The notes beneath the pieces are model-generated. The model saw only the letters and a program-made list of their open reading frames with translations. It had not been told where the DNA came from and did no database searches. A stretch of 64,000 bases of DNA from Bradyrhizobium tropiciagri (GTDB lineage Bacteria > Pseudomonadota > Alphaproteobacteria > Rhizobiales > Xanthobacteraceae): positions 372,001 to 436,000 of the forward strand of contig NZ_JAFCKH010000002.1 in the NCBI RefSeq assembly GCF_018130505.1, given 5' to 3'. The translations under genes and the position numbers were made by a program. Numbering within the stretch: position 1 is the stretch's first letter; the number at the start of each line of letters is the position of its first letter. Below are positions 34,285-44,334 of the stretch, one piece after another.

Positions 34285-35070
34285 ATGCCCAAGCTGAAAC
34301 GGACCGATCGGGACGAGCGCGGCACTGACTTCGTCGAGAGCCTCGACCGCGGCCTGCGGCTGCTCCAGGTGTTCGGCAAGGTCTCGGGACCTGCGACGCT
34401 GAGCGATCTTGCCCGCGCCGCCGGCCTGCCGCGCGCCACCGCGCGCCGCATCCTGTTCACGCTCGCGCATGGCGGCTTTGTCGTTGCCGACGGCAAGCTG
34501 TTCACACTGACGCCGCATGTGCTGACGCTGGCGGGCTCGTTCCTGCAATCCAACCAGGTGGTGACGGTGCTGCAGCCGGTGCTCGACCGGATCGCGACGT
34601 CAGCGCGGGAGATCGCCTCGCTCGCGCTTCTCGACCGCGACGATGTCGTGTTCGTTGCGCGAAGCAGCCCGACCCGCGTGTTCTCCGGTGGCCTCGATAT
34701 CGGCTACCGGCTGCCGGCCTTCTGCACCTCGGTCGGCCGCGCCATGCTGGGCCGGTTCGCCGACGACGAGCTTGCTGCGCGGCTGAAGACGATGCGCCGC
34801 GATCCGGTGACGCCGCTGACCGTGACCGACCCGAAGCAGTTGCTCGCCAGCATCATCACCGATCGCGCGCAGGGCTACTCGCTGGTCGACCGCGAGGCCG
34901 AGCCGCATTTCCGCTCGATCTCGGTGCCGGTGCGCCGCTACGACGGCACTATCGTCGCCGCCATCAACATGGGCGCGCATGTCGACCGCGTGGCGAAGCA
35001 GGAATTGATCGACCGCTTCCTGCCGCTGCTGCGCGAAGGCGCTGAGGACGTGAAGAGCAGGTTGCTGTAG
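34285..35070 (+). CDS. IclR-family regulator (PcaR/PobR type)
   Basis: A 261-residue regulator from MPKLKRTDRDERGTDFVESL; the much longer open frame upstream covers the opposite-strand Rieske gene and is not coding. The N-terminal HTH is ATLSDLARAAGLPRATARRILFTL; the effector domain includes LPAFCTSVGRAMLG and REAEPHFRSISVPVRRYDG. The PcaR/PcaU/PobR group controls aromatic catabolism. It is divergent from the Rieske gene, so it probably controls that gene and the linked ligase. The stop is only 4 bp from the end of convergent boxR. Confidence 0.88.
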   Translation: MPKLKRTDRDERGTDFVESLDRGLRLLQVFGKVSGPATLSDLARAAGLPRATARRILFTLAHGGFVVADGKLFTLTPHVLTLAGSFLQSNQVVTVLQPVLDRIATSAREIASLALLDRDDVVFVARSSPTRVFSGGLDIGYRLPAFCTSVGRAMLGRFADDELAARLKTMRRDPVTPLTVTDPKQLLASIITDRAQGYSLVDREAEPHFRSISVPVRRYDGTIVAAINMGAHVDRVAKQELIDRFLPLLREGAEDVKSRLL

Positions 35071-35074
35071 CCAG

Positions 35075-35983
35075 CTACAGCGCCACGCTGCGCAGACCGA
35101 ACGAGCGCGCCTCGTTCTGCAGCACCGGCCGCACTGAATCGATCAGCCGCGCCGCCGCCGCATCCACTGACAGTCCCGCCGTGTCCACCACCGCCGACGC
35201 GCGCGCGTAAAGCGGCTCGCGGCTGACCAGGATGTTGCGCAGCTCGGCCATCGCCGAGCGGTCGTCGGCCATCGGACGCAAATCGCCCTGGCGGCGGACG
35301 CGGGCCATGTGCTCTTCGGGCTCGGCCTTCAGCCAGATCGTGTAGAACGAGGACAGGATCAGGTCGAAGGTCAGCGGCTCGGAGACGATGCCGCCGCCGG
35401 TCGCCAACACCATCAATTCCTTCCGCGCCAGCAACTGCGTCAGCGCGGCCTGCTCCATGCGGCGGAAGCCTTCCTGGCCGTACAGCGCGATGATCTCGGC
35501 GACCGACAGGCCGTTCTGGGCCTCGATCTCCTTGTTGAGCTCGACAAAGCTCCAGCCGATCTTCTTCGCCAGCATCCGGCCGAGCGTGGTCTTGCCGGCG
35601 CCGCGCAGGCCGATCAGTGCGATGCCGGAGAACGAGGCGCGCCGCGGCGCGGCCGCGCTGCCGCCGGCGAGGATGTCCTTGGCCTGCGCAATCTGGTTCG
35701 GCGATGCCTTGCGCAGGAGGTCGCGGATCACGGCCCAGTCGGGCACCGGCTCGCTGGAGGGAATGAGATCCTCGAGATGCGCGCCCATCGCGCCTGCGAC
35801 ACGGCGCAGCAGCACTATCGACACATTGCCTTTGCCGCTTTCGAGCTGGGCGATGTAGCGTTCGGAAATGCCGGAGACCTTGGCGAGCACCTTCCGCGAC
35901 ATGCCGCGCAGGGCGCGCATCGTCCGCACGCGCTGGCCGAGCTGTTCCAGGAAGCCGGTTTCCGGATCGTTGTCTGCGGTCAT
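35075..35983 (-). CDS. boxR: BoxR/BzdR-type regulator (HTH plus shikimate-kinase-like domain)
   Basis: A 302-residue protein starting at MTADNDPETGFLEQL. Residues ~15-75 form an XRE-type HTH (RVRTMRALRGMSRKVLAKVS, ERYIAQLESGKGNVSI). A linker is followed by a shikimate-kinase-like domain with P-loop GLRGAGKTTLGRML and LATGGGIVSEP. This fusion is diagnostic of BzdR and BoxR, repressors of benzoate genes that are released by benzoyl-CoA. It is divergent from the benzoate-CoA ligase gene. Four phased TGCA elements before boxC (38708-38761) fit its known operator type. It does not act as a kinase in the described homologues. Confidence 0.92.
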   Translation of the reverse strand: MTADNDPETGFLEQLGQRVRTMRALRGMSRKVLAKVSGISERYIAQLESGKGNVSIVLLRRVAGAMGAHLEDLIPSSEPVPDWAVIRDLLRKASPNQIAQAKDILAGGSAAAPRRASFSGIALIGLRGAGKTTLGRMLAKKIGWSFVELNKEIEAQNGLSVAEIIALYGQEGFRRMEQAALTQLLARKELMVLATGGGIVSEPLTFDLILSSFYTIWLKAEPEEHMARVRRQGDLRPMADDRSAMAELRNILVSREPLYARASAVVDTAGLSVDAAAARLIDSVRPVLQNEARSFGLRSVAL

Positions 35984-36003
35984 GATCCCTGTACGAGGCG
36001 CAA

Positions 36004-36022
36004 ATCCCGATTGAATCGGGAT
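36004..36022. promoter_or_regulatory. Inverted repeat in the boxR-bclA gap
   Basis: A perfect dyad, ATCCCGATT-G-AATCGGGAT, 21 bp before the boxR start. A 12-bp palindrome GAATTATAATTC lies at 36086-36097, closer to bclA. Neither contains TGCA, so they may bind another regulator or mark the promoter. Confidence 0.35.
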
Positions 36023-36133
36023 CGAGGCTCTAGGAAACATAGTGCCGATGAGGATTGACAGCAAGCCGATGTGGTGGCTTTGTATGAATTATAATTCTTA
36101 TATCCACGGGAGAGACGGCGTGAGGAGCGGGGC

Positions 36134-37666
36134 ATGACCTACAATTCGGTGACCTGGCTGCTCGACCGCAACGTCGACGAGGGCCGCGGCGGCAAGGTCG
36201 TGTTCGACGACACGGTCTCCCAGCTCACCTATGGCCAGCTGCAGCAGCAGACCCGCCGGGTCGGCAACATGCTGCGCCGGCTCGGCGTCCGCCGCGAAGA
36301 GCGGGTCGCCATGATCATGCTGGATACGGTCGATTTCCCGACCGTGTTCCTTGGCGCGATCCGCGCCGGCATCATTCCGGTGCCGCTCAACACGCTGCTG
36401 ACCGCGGAGCAATACGCTTACATCCTCGGCGATTGCCGGGCGCGCGTGCTGTTCGTCTCCGAGGCGCTGCTGCCGGTCGTCAAGGATATCATCGGCCGCA
36501 TGCCGGACCTCGAGCATGTCATCGTCTCCGGCAAGGAGGCGCACGGCCACAAGAAGCTGTCCGATGAGATCGCGCGCGAGAGCGACGTGTTCACGACCGC
36601 GCCGACCCATGCCGACGAGCCGGCATTCTGGCTCTACTCGTCAGGCTCGACCGGCATGCCGAAGGGCGTGCGCCATCTGCACTCCAACATGGCCGCGACC
36701 GCGGAGACTTATGCAAAACAGGTGCTCGGCATCCGCGAGGACGATGTCGGCCTGTCGGCGGCAAAATTGTTCTTCGCCTACGGCCTCGGCAATGCGCTGA
36801 CCTTCCCGATGTCGGTCGGCGCCACCACGGTGCTGAACGCCGAGCGCCCGACGCCGGCGGTGATGTTCGCGCTGATGAACAAGTACCATCCCAGCATCTT
36901 CTTCGGCGTCCCGACCCTGTTCGCGGCGATGCTGAACGACGAGGCGATGAAGGCGCAGGCCGGCGGCAACCGTCTGCGCGTCTGCACCTCCGCCGGCGAG
37001 GCGCTGCCTGAGTCGGTCGGCAATGCCTGGCGCGCGCGGTTCGGCGTCGACATCCTCGACGGTGTCGGTTCGACCGAGCTGCTGCACATCTTCCTGTCGA
37101 ACGCGCCCGGCGACATCAAGTACGGCTCATCGGGCCGTCCGGTGCCTGGCTACAAGGTGCGGCTGGTGAATGAGATCGGCGTCGAAGTGACCGACGGCGA
37201 GGTCGGCGAGCTTTTGGTCGATGCACCCTCCGCCGGTGAGAGCTACTGGAACCAGCGCGCCAAGAGCCGCGCCACCTTCGAGGGCGCCTGGACCCGCACC
37301 GGCGACAAATACATCCGCGATGCCGAGGGCCGTTACACCTTCTGCGGCCGCGCCGACGACATGTTCAAGGTCTCCGGCATCTGGGTCTCGCCGTTCGAGG
37401 TCGAGAGCGCGCTGATCACCCATCCCGCGGTGCTCGAAGCGGCCGTGGTGCCGGAAGCCGATCCGGAAGGATTGCTGAAGCCGAAGGCCTATGTGGTGCT
37501 GCGGCCCGAGAGCTCGAAGGATGGACTGCACGAGGCGCTGAAGGAGCATGTCAAGCAGAAGATCGGCCCGTGGAAATATCCGCGCTGGATCGACGTGGTG
37601 GACTCGCTGCCGAAGACGGCGACGGGAAAGATCCAGCGCTTCAAGTTGCGCGATGGTGCGCCGTAG
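36134..37666 (+). CDS. bclA: Benzoate-CoA ligase
   Basis: A 510-residue adenylate-forming ligase. Seen: the P-loop FWLYSSGSTGMPKGVRHLHS, the family core DGVGSTELLHIFLSNAPGD and the C-terminal PKTATGKIQRFKLR with the catalytic Lys. LHIFLSN and KYGSSGRPVPGYKVRL are typical of benzoate-CoA ligases, which make benzoyl-CoA from benzoate, ATP and CoA. It is the entry step of the box pathway whose later genes lie at 38800-41952. The regulator boxR is divergent. A 172-bp gap with a family C repeat follows. Confidence 0.93.
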   Translation: MTYNSVTWLLDRNVDEGRGGKVVFDDTVSQLTYGQLQQQTRRVGNMLRRLGVRREERVAMIMLDTVDFPTVFLGAIRAGIIPVPLNTLLTAEQYAYILGDCRARVLFVSEALLPVVKDIIGRMPDLEHVIVSGKEAHGHKKLSDEIARESDVFTTAPTHADEPAFWLYSSGSTGMPKGVRHLHSNMAATAETYAKQVLGIREDDVGLSAAKLFFAYGLGNALTFPMSVGATTVLNAERPTPAVMFALMNKYHPSIFFGVPTLFAAMLNDEAMKAQAGGNRLRVCTSAGEALPESVGNAWRARFGVDILDGVGSTELLHIFLSNAPGDIKYGSSGRPVPGYKVRLVNEIGVEVTDGEVGELLVDAPSAGESYWNQRAKSRATFEGAWTRTGDKYIRDAEGRYTFCGRADDMFKVSGIWVSPFEVESALITHPAVLEAAVVPEADPEGLLKPKAYVVLRPESSKDGLHEALKEHVKQKIGPWKYPRWIDVVDSLPKTATGKIQRFKLRDGAP

Positions 37667-37676
37667 TCTTTCCACA

Positions 37677-37820
37677 CGTCGTCCCGGCCAAGTGCGCAAT
37701 TGCGCACGGGGGCCGGGACCCATTACCACAGGCTTTTGTTGTTGCGCGGAAGCCGTCGAACAGCATCTTCCAAAACGACGGCCGCGGCGTATGGGTCCCG
37801 GCCCCCGTGCCGGGACGACG
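37677..37820. repeat. Palindromic repeat, family C
   Basis: A long inverted repeat with outer arms CGTCGTCCCGGCC and CCGGGACGACG, and inner GCGCACGGGGGCCGGGACCC and GGGTCCCGGCCCCCGTGCC. It lies between bclA and the hydrolase gene. Confidence 0.8.
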
Positions 37821-37838
37821 AATGAGGAGAGTGCCGTC

Positions 37839-38648
37839 ATGCAGAACTTGAATTCCACGGGCTTCCTCAGCATCGACGGCGCCGAACTCGAATACCGCAT
37901 GCTCGGCCCGACGCCCGACGCCGCACCGACCATCGTGATGCTGCATGAAGGCCTCGGCTGCGTCGGCCTGTGGGGCGACTTCCCCGAAAGACTTCAGGCC
38001 GCCACCGGTGCCGGCGTGTTCGCTTATTCGCGCGCGGGCTATGGCGCGTCGTCGCCGGCAAAATTGCCGCGTCCGCTCGATTACATGCACCGCGAGGCGC
38101 TCGGCGTGTTGCCGAAAGTGCTGGATGGGATCGGCTTCGGCCGAGGCCTCCTGGTCGGCCACTCCGATGGCGGATCGATCGCGGCGATCTATGCCGGCGC
38201 GCATCAGGATCATCGCCTGCACGGGCTCGCGCTGATCGCGCCGCACTTCATCGTGGAGGATATCTCGGTGAGATCGATCGCCGACACAAAGACGGCGTAC
38301 GAGACCACCAGCTTGAAGGAGAAGCTCGCGCGCTGGCACAAGGATGTCGACAGCACGTTCTATGGCTGGAACGACGCCTGGCTCGATCCGAAATTCCGCG
38401 ACTGGGATATCTCCGAATACCTCGCCTATATCCGCGTGCCGGTACTGATCGTGCAGGGCGCCAATGACCAATACGGCACGATGCGCCAGGTCGAGATCGC
38501 GAAGGACGAGTGCTACTGCCCGGTCGATGTCACGGTTGTCGAGGGTGCCGGCCATTCGCCCCATCGCGAGGCTCCGGCGGTGACGCTGGAAGCGGTCACC
38601 GATTTCGCCACGGCGGCGCTCCGGGACGACCGGACGCTGGCAGCCTGA
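37839..38648 (+). CDS. Alpha/beta hydrolase in the box cluster
   Basis: A 269-residue hydrolase starting at MQNLNSTGFLSIDGAELEYR. The nucleophile is in LVGHSDGGSIA, the acid is probably Asp in VQGANDQYG, and the base is His in EGAGHSPHREAP. MLHEGLGCVGLWGDFPERL places the oxyanion hole. It lies between bclA and boxC, a position where such hydrolases occur in other proteobacterial box clusters as I recall, but its reaction is not established. It could be a thioesterase that recovers CoA or a C-C hydrolase. Its stop is 151 bp before boxC. Confidence 0.8.
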   Translation: MQNLNSTGFLSIDGAELEYRMLGPTPDAAPTIVMLHEGLGCVGLWGDFPERLQAATGAGVFAYSRAGYGASSPAKLPRPLDYMHREALGVLPKVLDGIGFGRGLLVGHSDGGSIAAIYAGAHQDHRLHGLALIAPHFIVEDISVRSIADTKTAYETTSLKEKLARWHKDVDSTFYGWNDAWLDPKFRDWDISEYLAYIRVPVLIVQGANDQYGTMRQVEIAKDECYCPVDVTVVEGAGHSPHREAPAVTLEAVTDFATAALRDDRTLAA

Positions 38649-38707
38649 CCTTTAGTGCCGCATTAGGCCATTGGCCGAACGTCCATTTTCCCGAACATGA
38701 AACAAAA

Positions 38708-38761
38708 TGCATGTTTTTGCATTTTGGACTAGACCGGATCGAAAACATGCACTATTGTGCA
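38708..38761. promoter_or_regulatory. BoxR-type operator: four TGCA elements in helical phase
   Basis: TGCA occurs at 38708, 38718, 38748 and 38758, that is, in two pairs 10 bp apart with 30 bp between the pair ends, so all lie on one face of the helix. BzdR is known to bind TGCA repeats. The block ends 38 bp before the boxC start. Confidence 0.55.
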
Positions 38762-38799
38762 TGAAGACATCAGAACCAACAACGACAAAGGGTGGCCCA

Positions 38800-40488
38800 A
38801 TGGCTGGCGACGATCGCGTCCTTGCAGGCGGGGCGAAATACATCGATTTCCAGACCGAGCCGCAGCGCTACCGGCACTGGAAGCTGGACGTCGCCGGCGA
38901 CGTCGCGACGCTCACCATGGACGTTGACGAGAATGCCGGCCTGTTCGAGGGCTATCAGCTCAAGCTGAATTCCTACGACCTCGGCGTCGACATCGAGCTG
39001 GCGGACGCCGTGCAGCGGCTGCGCTTCGAGCATCCCGAGGTCAAGGTCGTGGTGATGCGCTCGGGCAAGAACCGGGTGTTCTGCGCCGGCGCCAACATCC
39101 GCATGCTGGCGGGCTCGACCCACGCCCACAAGGTCAACTTCTGCAAGTTCACCAACGAGACCCGCAACGGTCTGGAAGACTCCAGCGAGAATTCCGGCCA
39201 GAGCTTCATCTGCGTGATCAACGGCACCGCGGCCGGCGGCGGCTATGAGCTGGCGCTCGCGACCGACCACATCATGATGGCCGACGACGGCGCGGCCGCC
39301 GTTGCGCTGCCTGAAGTGCCGCTGCTCGCGGTGCTGCCGGGCACCGGCGGCCTCACCCGCGTGGTCGACAAGCGCAAGGTGCGCCGCGACCATGCCGACT
39401 TCTTCTGCACCATCGAGGAAGGCATCAAGGGCAAGCGCGCGGTGCAGTGGCGGCTGGTCGATGAGATCGCGCCGAACTCCAAGCTCGAGGGCAAGCTCGC
39501 CGAGCGCGTCAAGGAATTCGCTGCCAGGTCGAAGCGCAACGGCGCCGGCAAGGGCATCGCGCTGACGAAGCTCAACCGGACCGTCGACGACAGCGCGATC
39601 CGCTACGATTTCGTCAGCGTCGACATCGATCGCAACGCGCGCATCGCCACTATCTCGATCAAGGCGCCGGAAGCCGCCGCGCCCGCCGATATCGACGGCA
39701 TGATCGGGCAGGGGGCCGCGTTTTGGCCGCTGCAGGTCGCGCGCGAGCTCGATGATGCGATCCTGCATCTGCGCATCAACGAACTCGAGATCGCGATGCT
39801 GGTGTTCAAGAGCCACGGCGACCGCGCCAATGTCGTGTCCTATGACGCGTTCCTCGACGCCAACAAGGCGCACTGGCTGGTCAACGAGGTCAGGCATTAC
39901 TGGAAGCGCGTGCTCAAGCGCATCGACGTCACCTCGCGCACGCTGGTGACACTGGTCGAGCCCGGCTCCTGCTTCGTCGGCACGCTGGCCGAACTCGTGC
40001 TCGCCGCCGACCGCTCCTACATGCTGATCGGCCAGAAGCAGGGCGACAACCGCCCGCCGCCGGCGATCGAGCTCACTGCGATGAATTTCGGGCCCTACCC
40101 GATGAGCCACGGCCTGACCCGGCTGCAGTCGCGCTTCCAGGCCGACCCGTCGGATCTGGAGCGCGCGCAGGCCTCGATCGGCAAGGCGCTCGATGCGGAG
40201 GAGGCCGAGGAACTCGGTCTCGTCACCTTCGCGCTCGACGACATCGACTGGGACGACGAGGTCCGCGTGTTCTTCGAGGAGCGCACCTCGTTCTCGCCCG
40301 ACGGCCTCACCGGCATGGAAGCCAATCTGCGCTTCGTCGGGCCGGAGACGATGGAATCGAAGATCTTCTCGCGCCTCACCGCGTGGCAGAACTGGATCTT
40401 CCAGCGGCCGAACGCGGTCGGTGAAGACGGCGCGCTGCGCCGCTACGGCACCGGCCAGAAGGCGCAATTCGACATGACGCGAGTCTAA
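38800..40488 (+). CDS. boxC: Benzoyl-CoA-dihydrodiol lyase BoxC
   Basis: A 562-residue protein, close to the usual BoxC size, starting at MAGDDRVLAGGAKYIDFQTE; an in-frame ATG at 38761 would add 13 residues but overlaps the operator. The N-terminal half is a crotonase domain (VKVVVMRSGKNRVFCAGANI and ICVINGTAAGGGYELALATD). The enzyme opens the ring of 2,3-epoxybenzoyl-CoA hydrolytically, giving 3,4-dehydroadipyl-CoA semialdehyde and formate. It is followed by boxB after 12 bases. Confidence 0.94.
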   Translation: MAGDDRVLAGGAKYIDFQTEPQRYRHWKLDVAGDVATLTMDVDENAGLFEGYQLKLNSYDLGVDIELADAVQRLRFEHPEVKVVVMRSGKNRVFCAGANIRMLAGSTHAHKVNFCKFTNETRNGLEDSSENSGQSFICVINGTAAGGGYELALATDHIMMADDGAAAVALPEVPLLAVLPGTGGLTRVVDKRKVRRDHADFFCTIEEGIKGKRAVQWRLVDEIAPNSKLEGKLAERVKEFAARSKRNGAGKGIALTKLNRTVDDSAIRYDFVSVDIDRNARIATISIKAPEAAAPADIDGMIGQGAAFWPLQVARELDDAILHLRINELEIAMLVFKSHGDRANVVSYDAFLDANKAHWLVNEVRHYWKRVLKRIDVTSRTLVTLVEPGSCFVGTLAELVLAADRSYMLIGQKQGDNRPPPAIELTAMNFGPYPMSHGLTRLQSRFQADPSDLERAQASIGKALDAEEAEELGLVTFALDDIDWDDEVRVFFEERTSFSPDGLTGMEANLRFVGPETMESKIFSRLTAWQNWIFQRPNAVGEDGALRRYGTGQKAQFDMTRV

Positions 40489-40500
40489 GGGAGCACGGCC

Positions 40501-41952
<1,452 letters not shown>

Positions 41953-41958
41953 TCGCGC

Positions 41959-42000
41959 GCATGATCCGGAAAAGTGCAGAGCGGTTTTCCGGATCGATCA
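41959..42000. repeat. Palindromic repeat, family F
   Basis: GCATGATCCGGAAAAGTGCA followed by GAGCGGTTTTCCGGATCGAT, related to the copy at 12242. It starts 7 bases after the boxB stop. Confidence 0.75.
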
Positions 42001-42044
42001 CGTTCAAATAAGAGCTTCTCTCCCTCCCGGAGAGGACCACGAAG

Positions 42045-42085
42045 GGGGCGAGCCGAGAGGTCCCTGGCTCGCCCCTTTCTTTATT
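42045..42085 (+). terminator. Rho-independent terminator after boxCB
   Basis: A perfect 10-bp GC-rich stem, GGGGCGAGCC and GGCTCGCCCC, with an 11-base loop, followed by TTTCTTTATT. Confidence 0.8.
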
Positions 42086-42113
42086 GCCTCATGATGGTCG
42101 ATGCGAGGCGCAG

Positions 42114-42914
42114 CTAACCCGCGATCTCCAGACCCGCGGTCGCGTAGACCACGCCGCCATCGACCGCGATGGTATTTCCCACCACATAGTCGCCGGCACG
42201 CGAGGCGAGGTAGATCGCAACGCCCGCCATGTCCTCATCGGTGCCAACCCGCCGCGCGGGAACGCGCTTGGCGACCTCGTCGGCGTGATCGCGCGCGGCC
42301 CGGTTCATGTCCGACTTGAATGCGCCCGGCGCGATTGCGGTGACGTTGATGTTGTCCTTGATCAGCCGTGTCGCCATCCGCCGTGTCAGGTGGATCACCG
42401 CGGCCTTGCTGGCGCCGTAGGAATAGGTCTCCGTCGGGTTGACGAAGATGCCGTCGATCGAGGCGATGTTGATCACCTTGCCCGGTCGGTCATGCGTCGC
42501 CGCCGCGCGCAGCGGCTTCGCCAGCGCCTTGGTCAGGAAGAAGATCGACTTGACGTTGAGGTTCATCACCTTGTCCCAGCCGCTCTCCGGGAATTCGTCG
42601 AAATCCGCGCCCCAGGCCGCGCCGGCATTGTTGACGAGAATGTCGAGCTTCGGCTCGCGCTTGATGATCTCGGCGGCGAGCTTGTCGCAGCCCTCGACGG
42701 TCGAGATGTCGATCGGCAGCGCGATGCACTCACCGTCATAGGCGGCGGTGAGCTCCTGGGCGGTGGCCTCGCACGGCCCCGCCTTGCGCGCGGTGATGTA
42801 GACCCTTGCCGCGCCCTGTGCGAGGAAGCCGGATGCGATCATCTTGCCGATGCCGCGCGAACCGCCGGTCACCAGCGCGACGCGGCCGTTGAGTGAGAAC
42901 AGATCCTTGAACAT
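42114..42914 (-). CDS. SDR-family oxidoreductase
   Basis: A 266-residue short-chain dehydrogenase. Seen: the cofactor motif VTGGSRGIGKMIASGF, NNAGAAWGADF, the catalytic serine region NIASIDG, and YSYGASKAA with the Tyr and Lys. The overall pattern is near RhlG-like 3-oxoacyl reductases. It is convergent with boxCB and has its own start (MFKDLFSLNG). The substrate is unknown; a role in aromatic CoA-ester metabolism is possible but context alone does not show it. Confidence 0.87.
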   Translation of the reverse strand: MFKDLFSLNGRVALVTGGSRGIGKMIASGFLAQGAARVYITARKAGPCEATAQELTAAYDGECIALPIDISTVEGCDKLAAEIIKREPKLDILVNNAGAAWGADFDEFPESGWDKVMNLNVKSIFFLTKALAKPLRAAATHDRPGKVINIASIDGIFVNPTETYSYGASKAAVIHLTRRMATRLIKDNINVTAIAPGAFKSDMNRAARDHADEVAKRVPARRVGTDEDMAGVAIYLASRAGDYVVGNTIAVDGGVVYATAGLEIAG

Positions 42915-42995
42915 GCGTTCCTCCGTTTGTCTTGCCAGCGGTTCTGGGCGCGGCCGGGGAGCGAGTCAAGGAAGCTGAGGGGCAGAGGGAAGCTT

Positions 42996-43081
42996 GTAGC
43001 CCGGATGGAGCGAAGCGTAATCCGGGGCAGACTATCCGCGGCGCGACTGTCCCGGATTGCGCTGCGCTGCATCCGGGCTAC
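42996..43081. repeat. Palindromic repeat, family A
   Basis: Begins GTAGCCCGGATGGAGCGAAG and ends CATCCGGGCTAC, as in the copies at 391, 17767, 54437 and 58868. Confidence 0.85.
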
Positions 43082-43107
43082 GCATTGGCGCAAGGGGTGA
43101 GAGACAC

Positions 43108-44166
43108 CTACGCCGCGTCGATGCGGCGGAAGCCGTTCCACACCGCGGTGGCGGCGCCGGAGGTCAGCACCGGGAGCAGGCGGGCATCCTGGAAGTTACC
43201 GTTCAGCGAGACGCGCTGCAGCGCCGTGAGATGGTCGGCGCTCTCGGGAAACAGCATGCCCGGCCGGGTCGTCACCGCGGTCTGGAAGCCGATCGATCTG
43301 GCGAGCGCGAATTCGCGCTGTCCGGCGGCGAGCCGGTCGCCATAGGGATAGGCGAGATGCCGCGCCGGCCGCTGCAGCGCGTCCTCGATCCGGGCGCGGC
43401 TGGTCGCCAGCTCGAACGATGCGATCGTCTCGCTCTGCTTGGCGAGATTGCAATGCGTGACGGTGTGCGCGCCGACCGTGACCAATGGATCCTTGGCAAA
43501 GGTGCGCAGCTCGTCCCAGGACATGCAGAGCTCGCGTGCGATGCTGCTTTCGTCGATGCCGTGGCGGGCACAAAGCGCCGAGATCTCGGCCTGCATCTCC
43601 CGCTCGCCGGGCAGTGAGCGCAACCAGCCATGCATGCGGTTGAATGCGGCCTGCTTGGCCGGCGCGGTCGACGTGTCGAGCCGCGTCATGGTGCCGTCGA
43701 TCGGTGCCTCGATGGCGGAGCCTGCCGCGATCACCCGCTCCAGCGCGACCCACCACAGCCGGCCGCAGCCTTCGGCGAAGTCGCTGGTGACGTAGACGGT
43801 CAGCGGCGCGTCGAATTCGCGCATCACCGGCAGCGCGTAGTCCCGGTTGTCGCGATAGCCGTCGTCGGCGGTGAAGCAGGCGAAGCGGCGGGTGAAATTC
43901 CGTTCGGTGAGGCGGCGATGCGCCTCGTCCATGCTGACGACATCGACGTCGAGATCACGCAGATGCGTCAGCATCGCGCGCAGGAAGTCGGGTGTGACCG
44001 CGAGATGCCGGTTCGGCTGGAACGCGTCACAGCGTGCCGGGCCGACGTGATGCAGCATGAAGACGGCGCCGACCCCGGCGAAGATCGGCCGCAGCAACAG
44101 ATGCGCGCCGGAGAAGTACAGCGCTTCCAGCCCCGCGCGGATCACCGTGGTACGGAATTGTTTCAT
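43108..44166 (-). CDS. Polysaccharide deacetylase (NodB homology)
   Basis: A 352-residue protein starting at MKQFRTTVIRAGLEALYFSG; a much longer open frame upstream covers the opposite-strand OmpA-type gene and is rejected. The NodB-domain motifs are FTADDGYRDN (metal Asp) and GAHTVTHCNLA (HxxxH), followed by HLAYPYGD. These carbohydrate esterase family 4 proteins remove acetyl groups from surface or secreted polysaccharides. A hydrophobic stretch near residues 12-40 may anchor it to the membrane. It is divergent from the OmpA-type gene. Target polysaccharide unknown. Confidence 0.85.
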   Translation of the reverse strand: MKQFRTTVIRAGLEALYFSGAHLLLRPIFAGVGAVFMLHHVGPARCDAFQPNRHLAVTPDFLRAMLTHLRDLDVDVVSMDEAHRRLTERNFTRRFACFTADDGYRDNRDYALPVMREFDAPLTVYVTSDFAEGCGRLWWVALERVIAAGSAIEAPIDGTMTRLDTSTAPAKQAAFNRMHGWLRSLPGEREMQAEISALCARHGIDESSIARELCMSWDELRTFAKDPLVTVGAHTVTHCNLAKQSETIASFELATSRARIEDALQRPARHLAYPYGDRLAAGQREFALARSIGFQTAVTTRPGMLFPESADHLTALQRVSLNGNFQDARLLPVLTSGAATAVWNGFRRIDAA

Positions 44167-44334
44167 GGGTGGGCTGGTTGGCCGGTTTGCATTCCGCCGC
44201 AAACCTAGCAAAAGACCACTGAATAAACGGTTAGCCCGCTCCAACACGGCGCTTCCCTCGGAGCGCATGATTTGGGGTTTGACAGCCAGCCAAGGGTTTG
44301 TTTTCTCTCTGCTTCCCGAGCCGCAGGACGCTGA

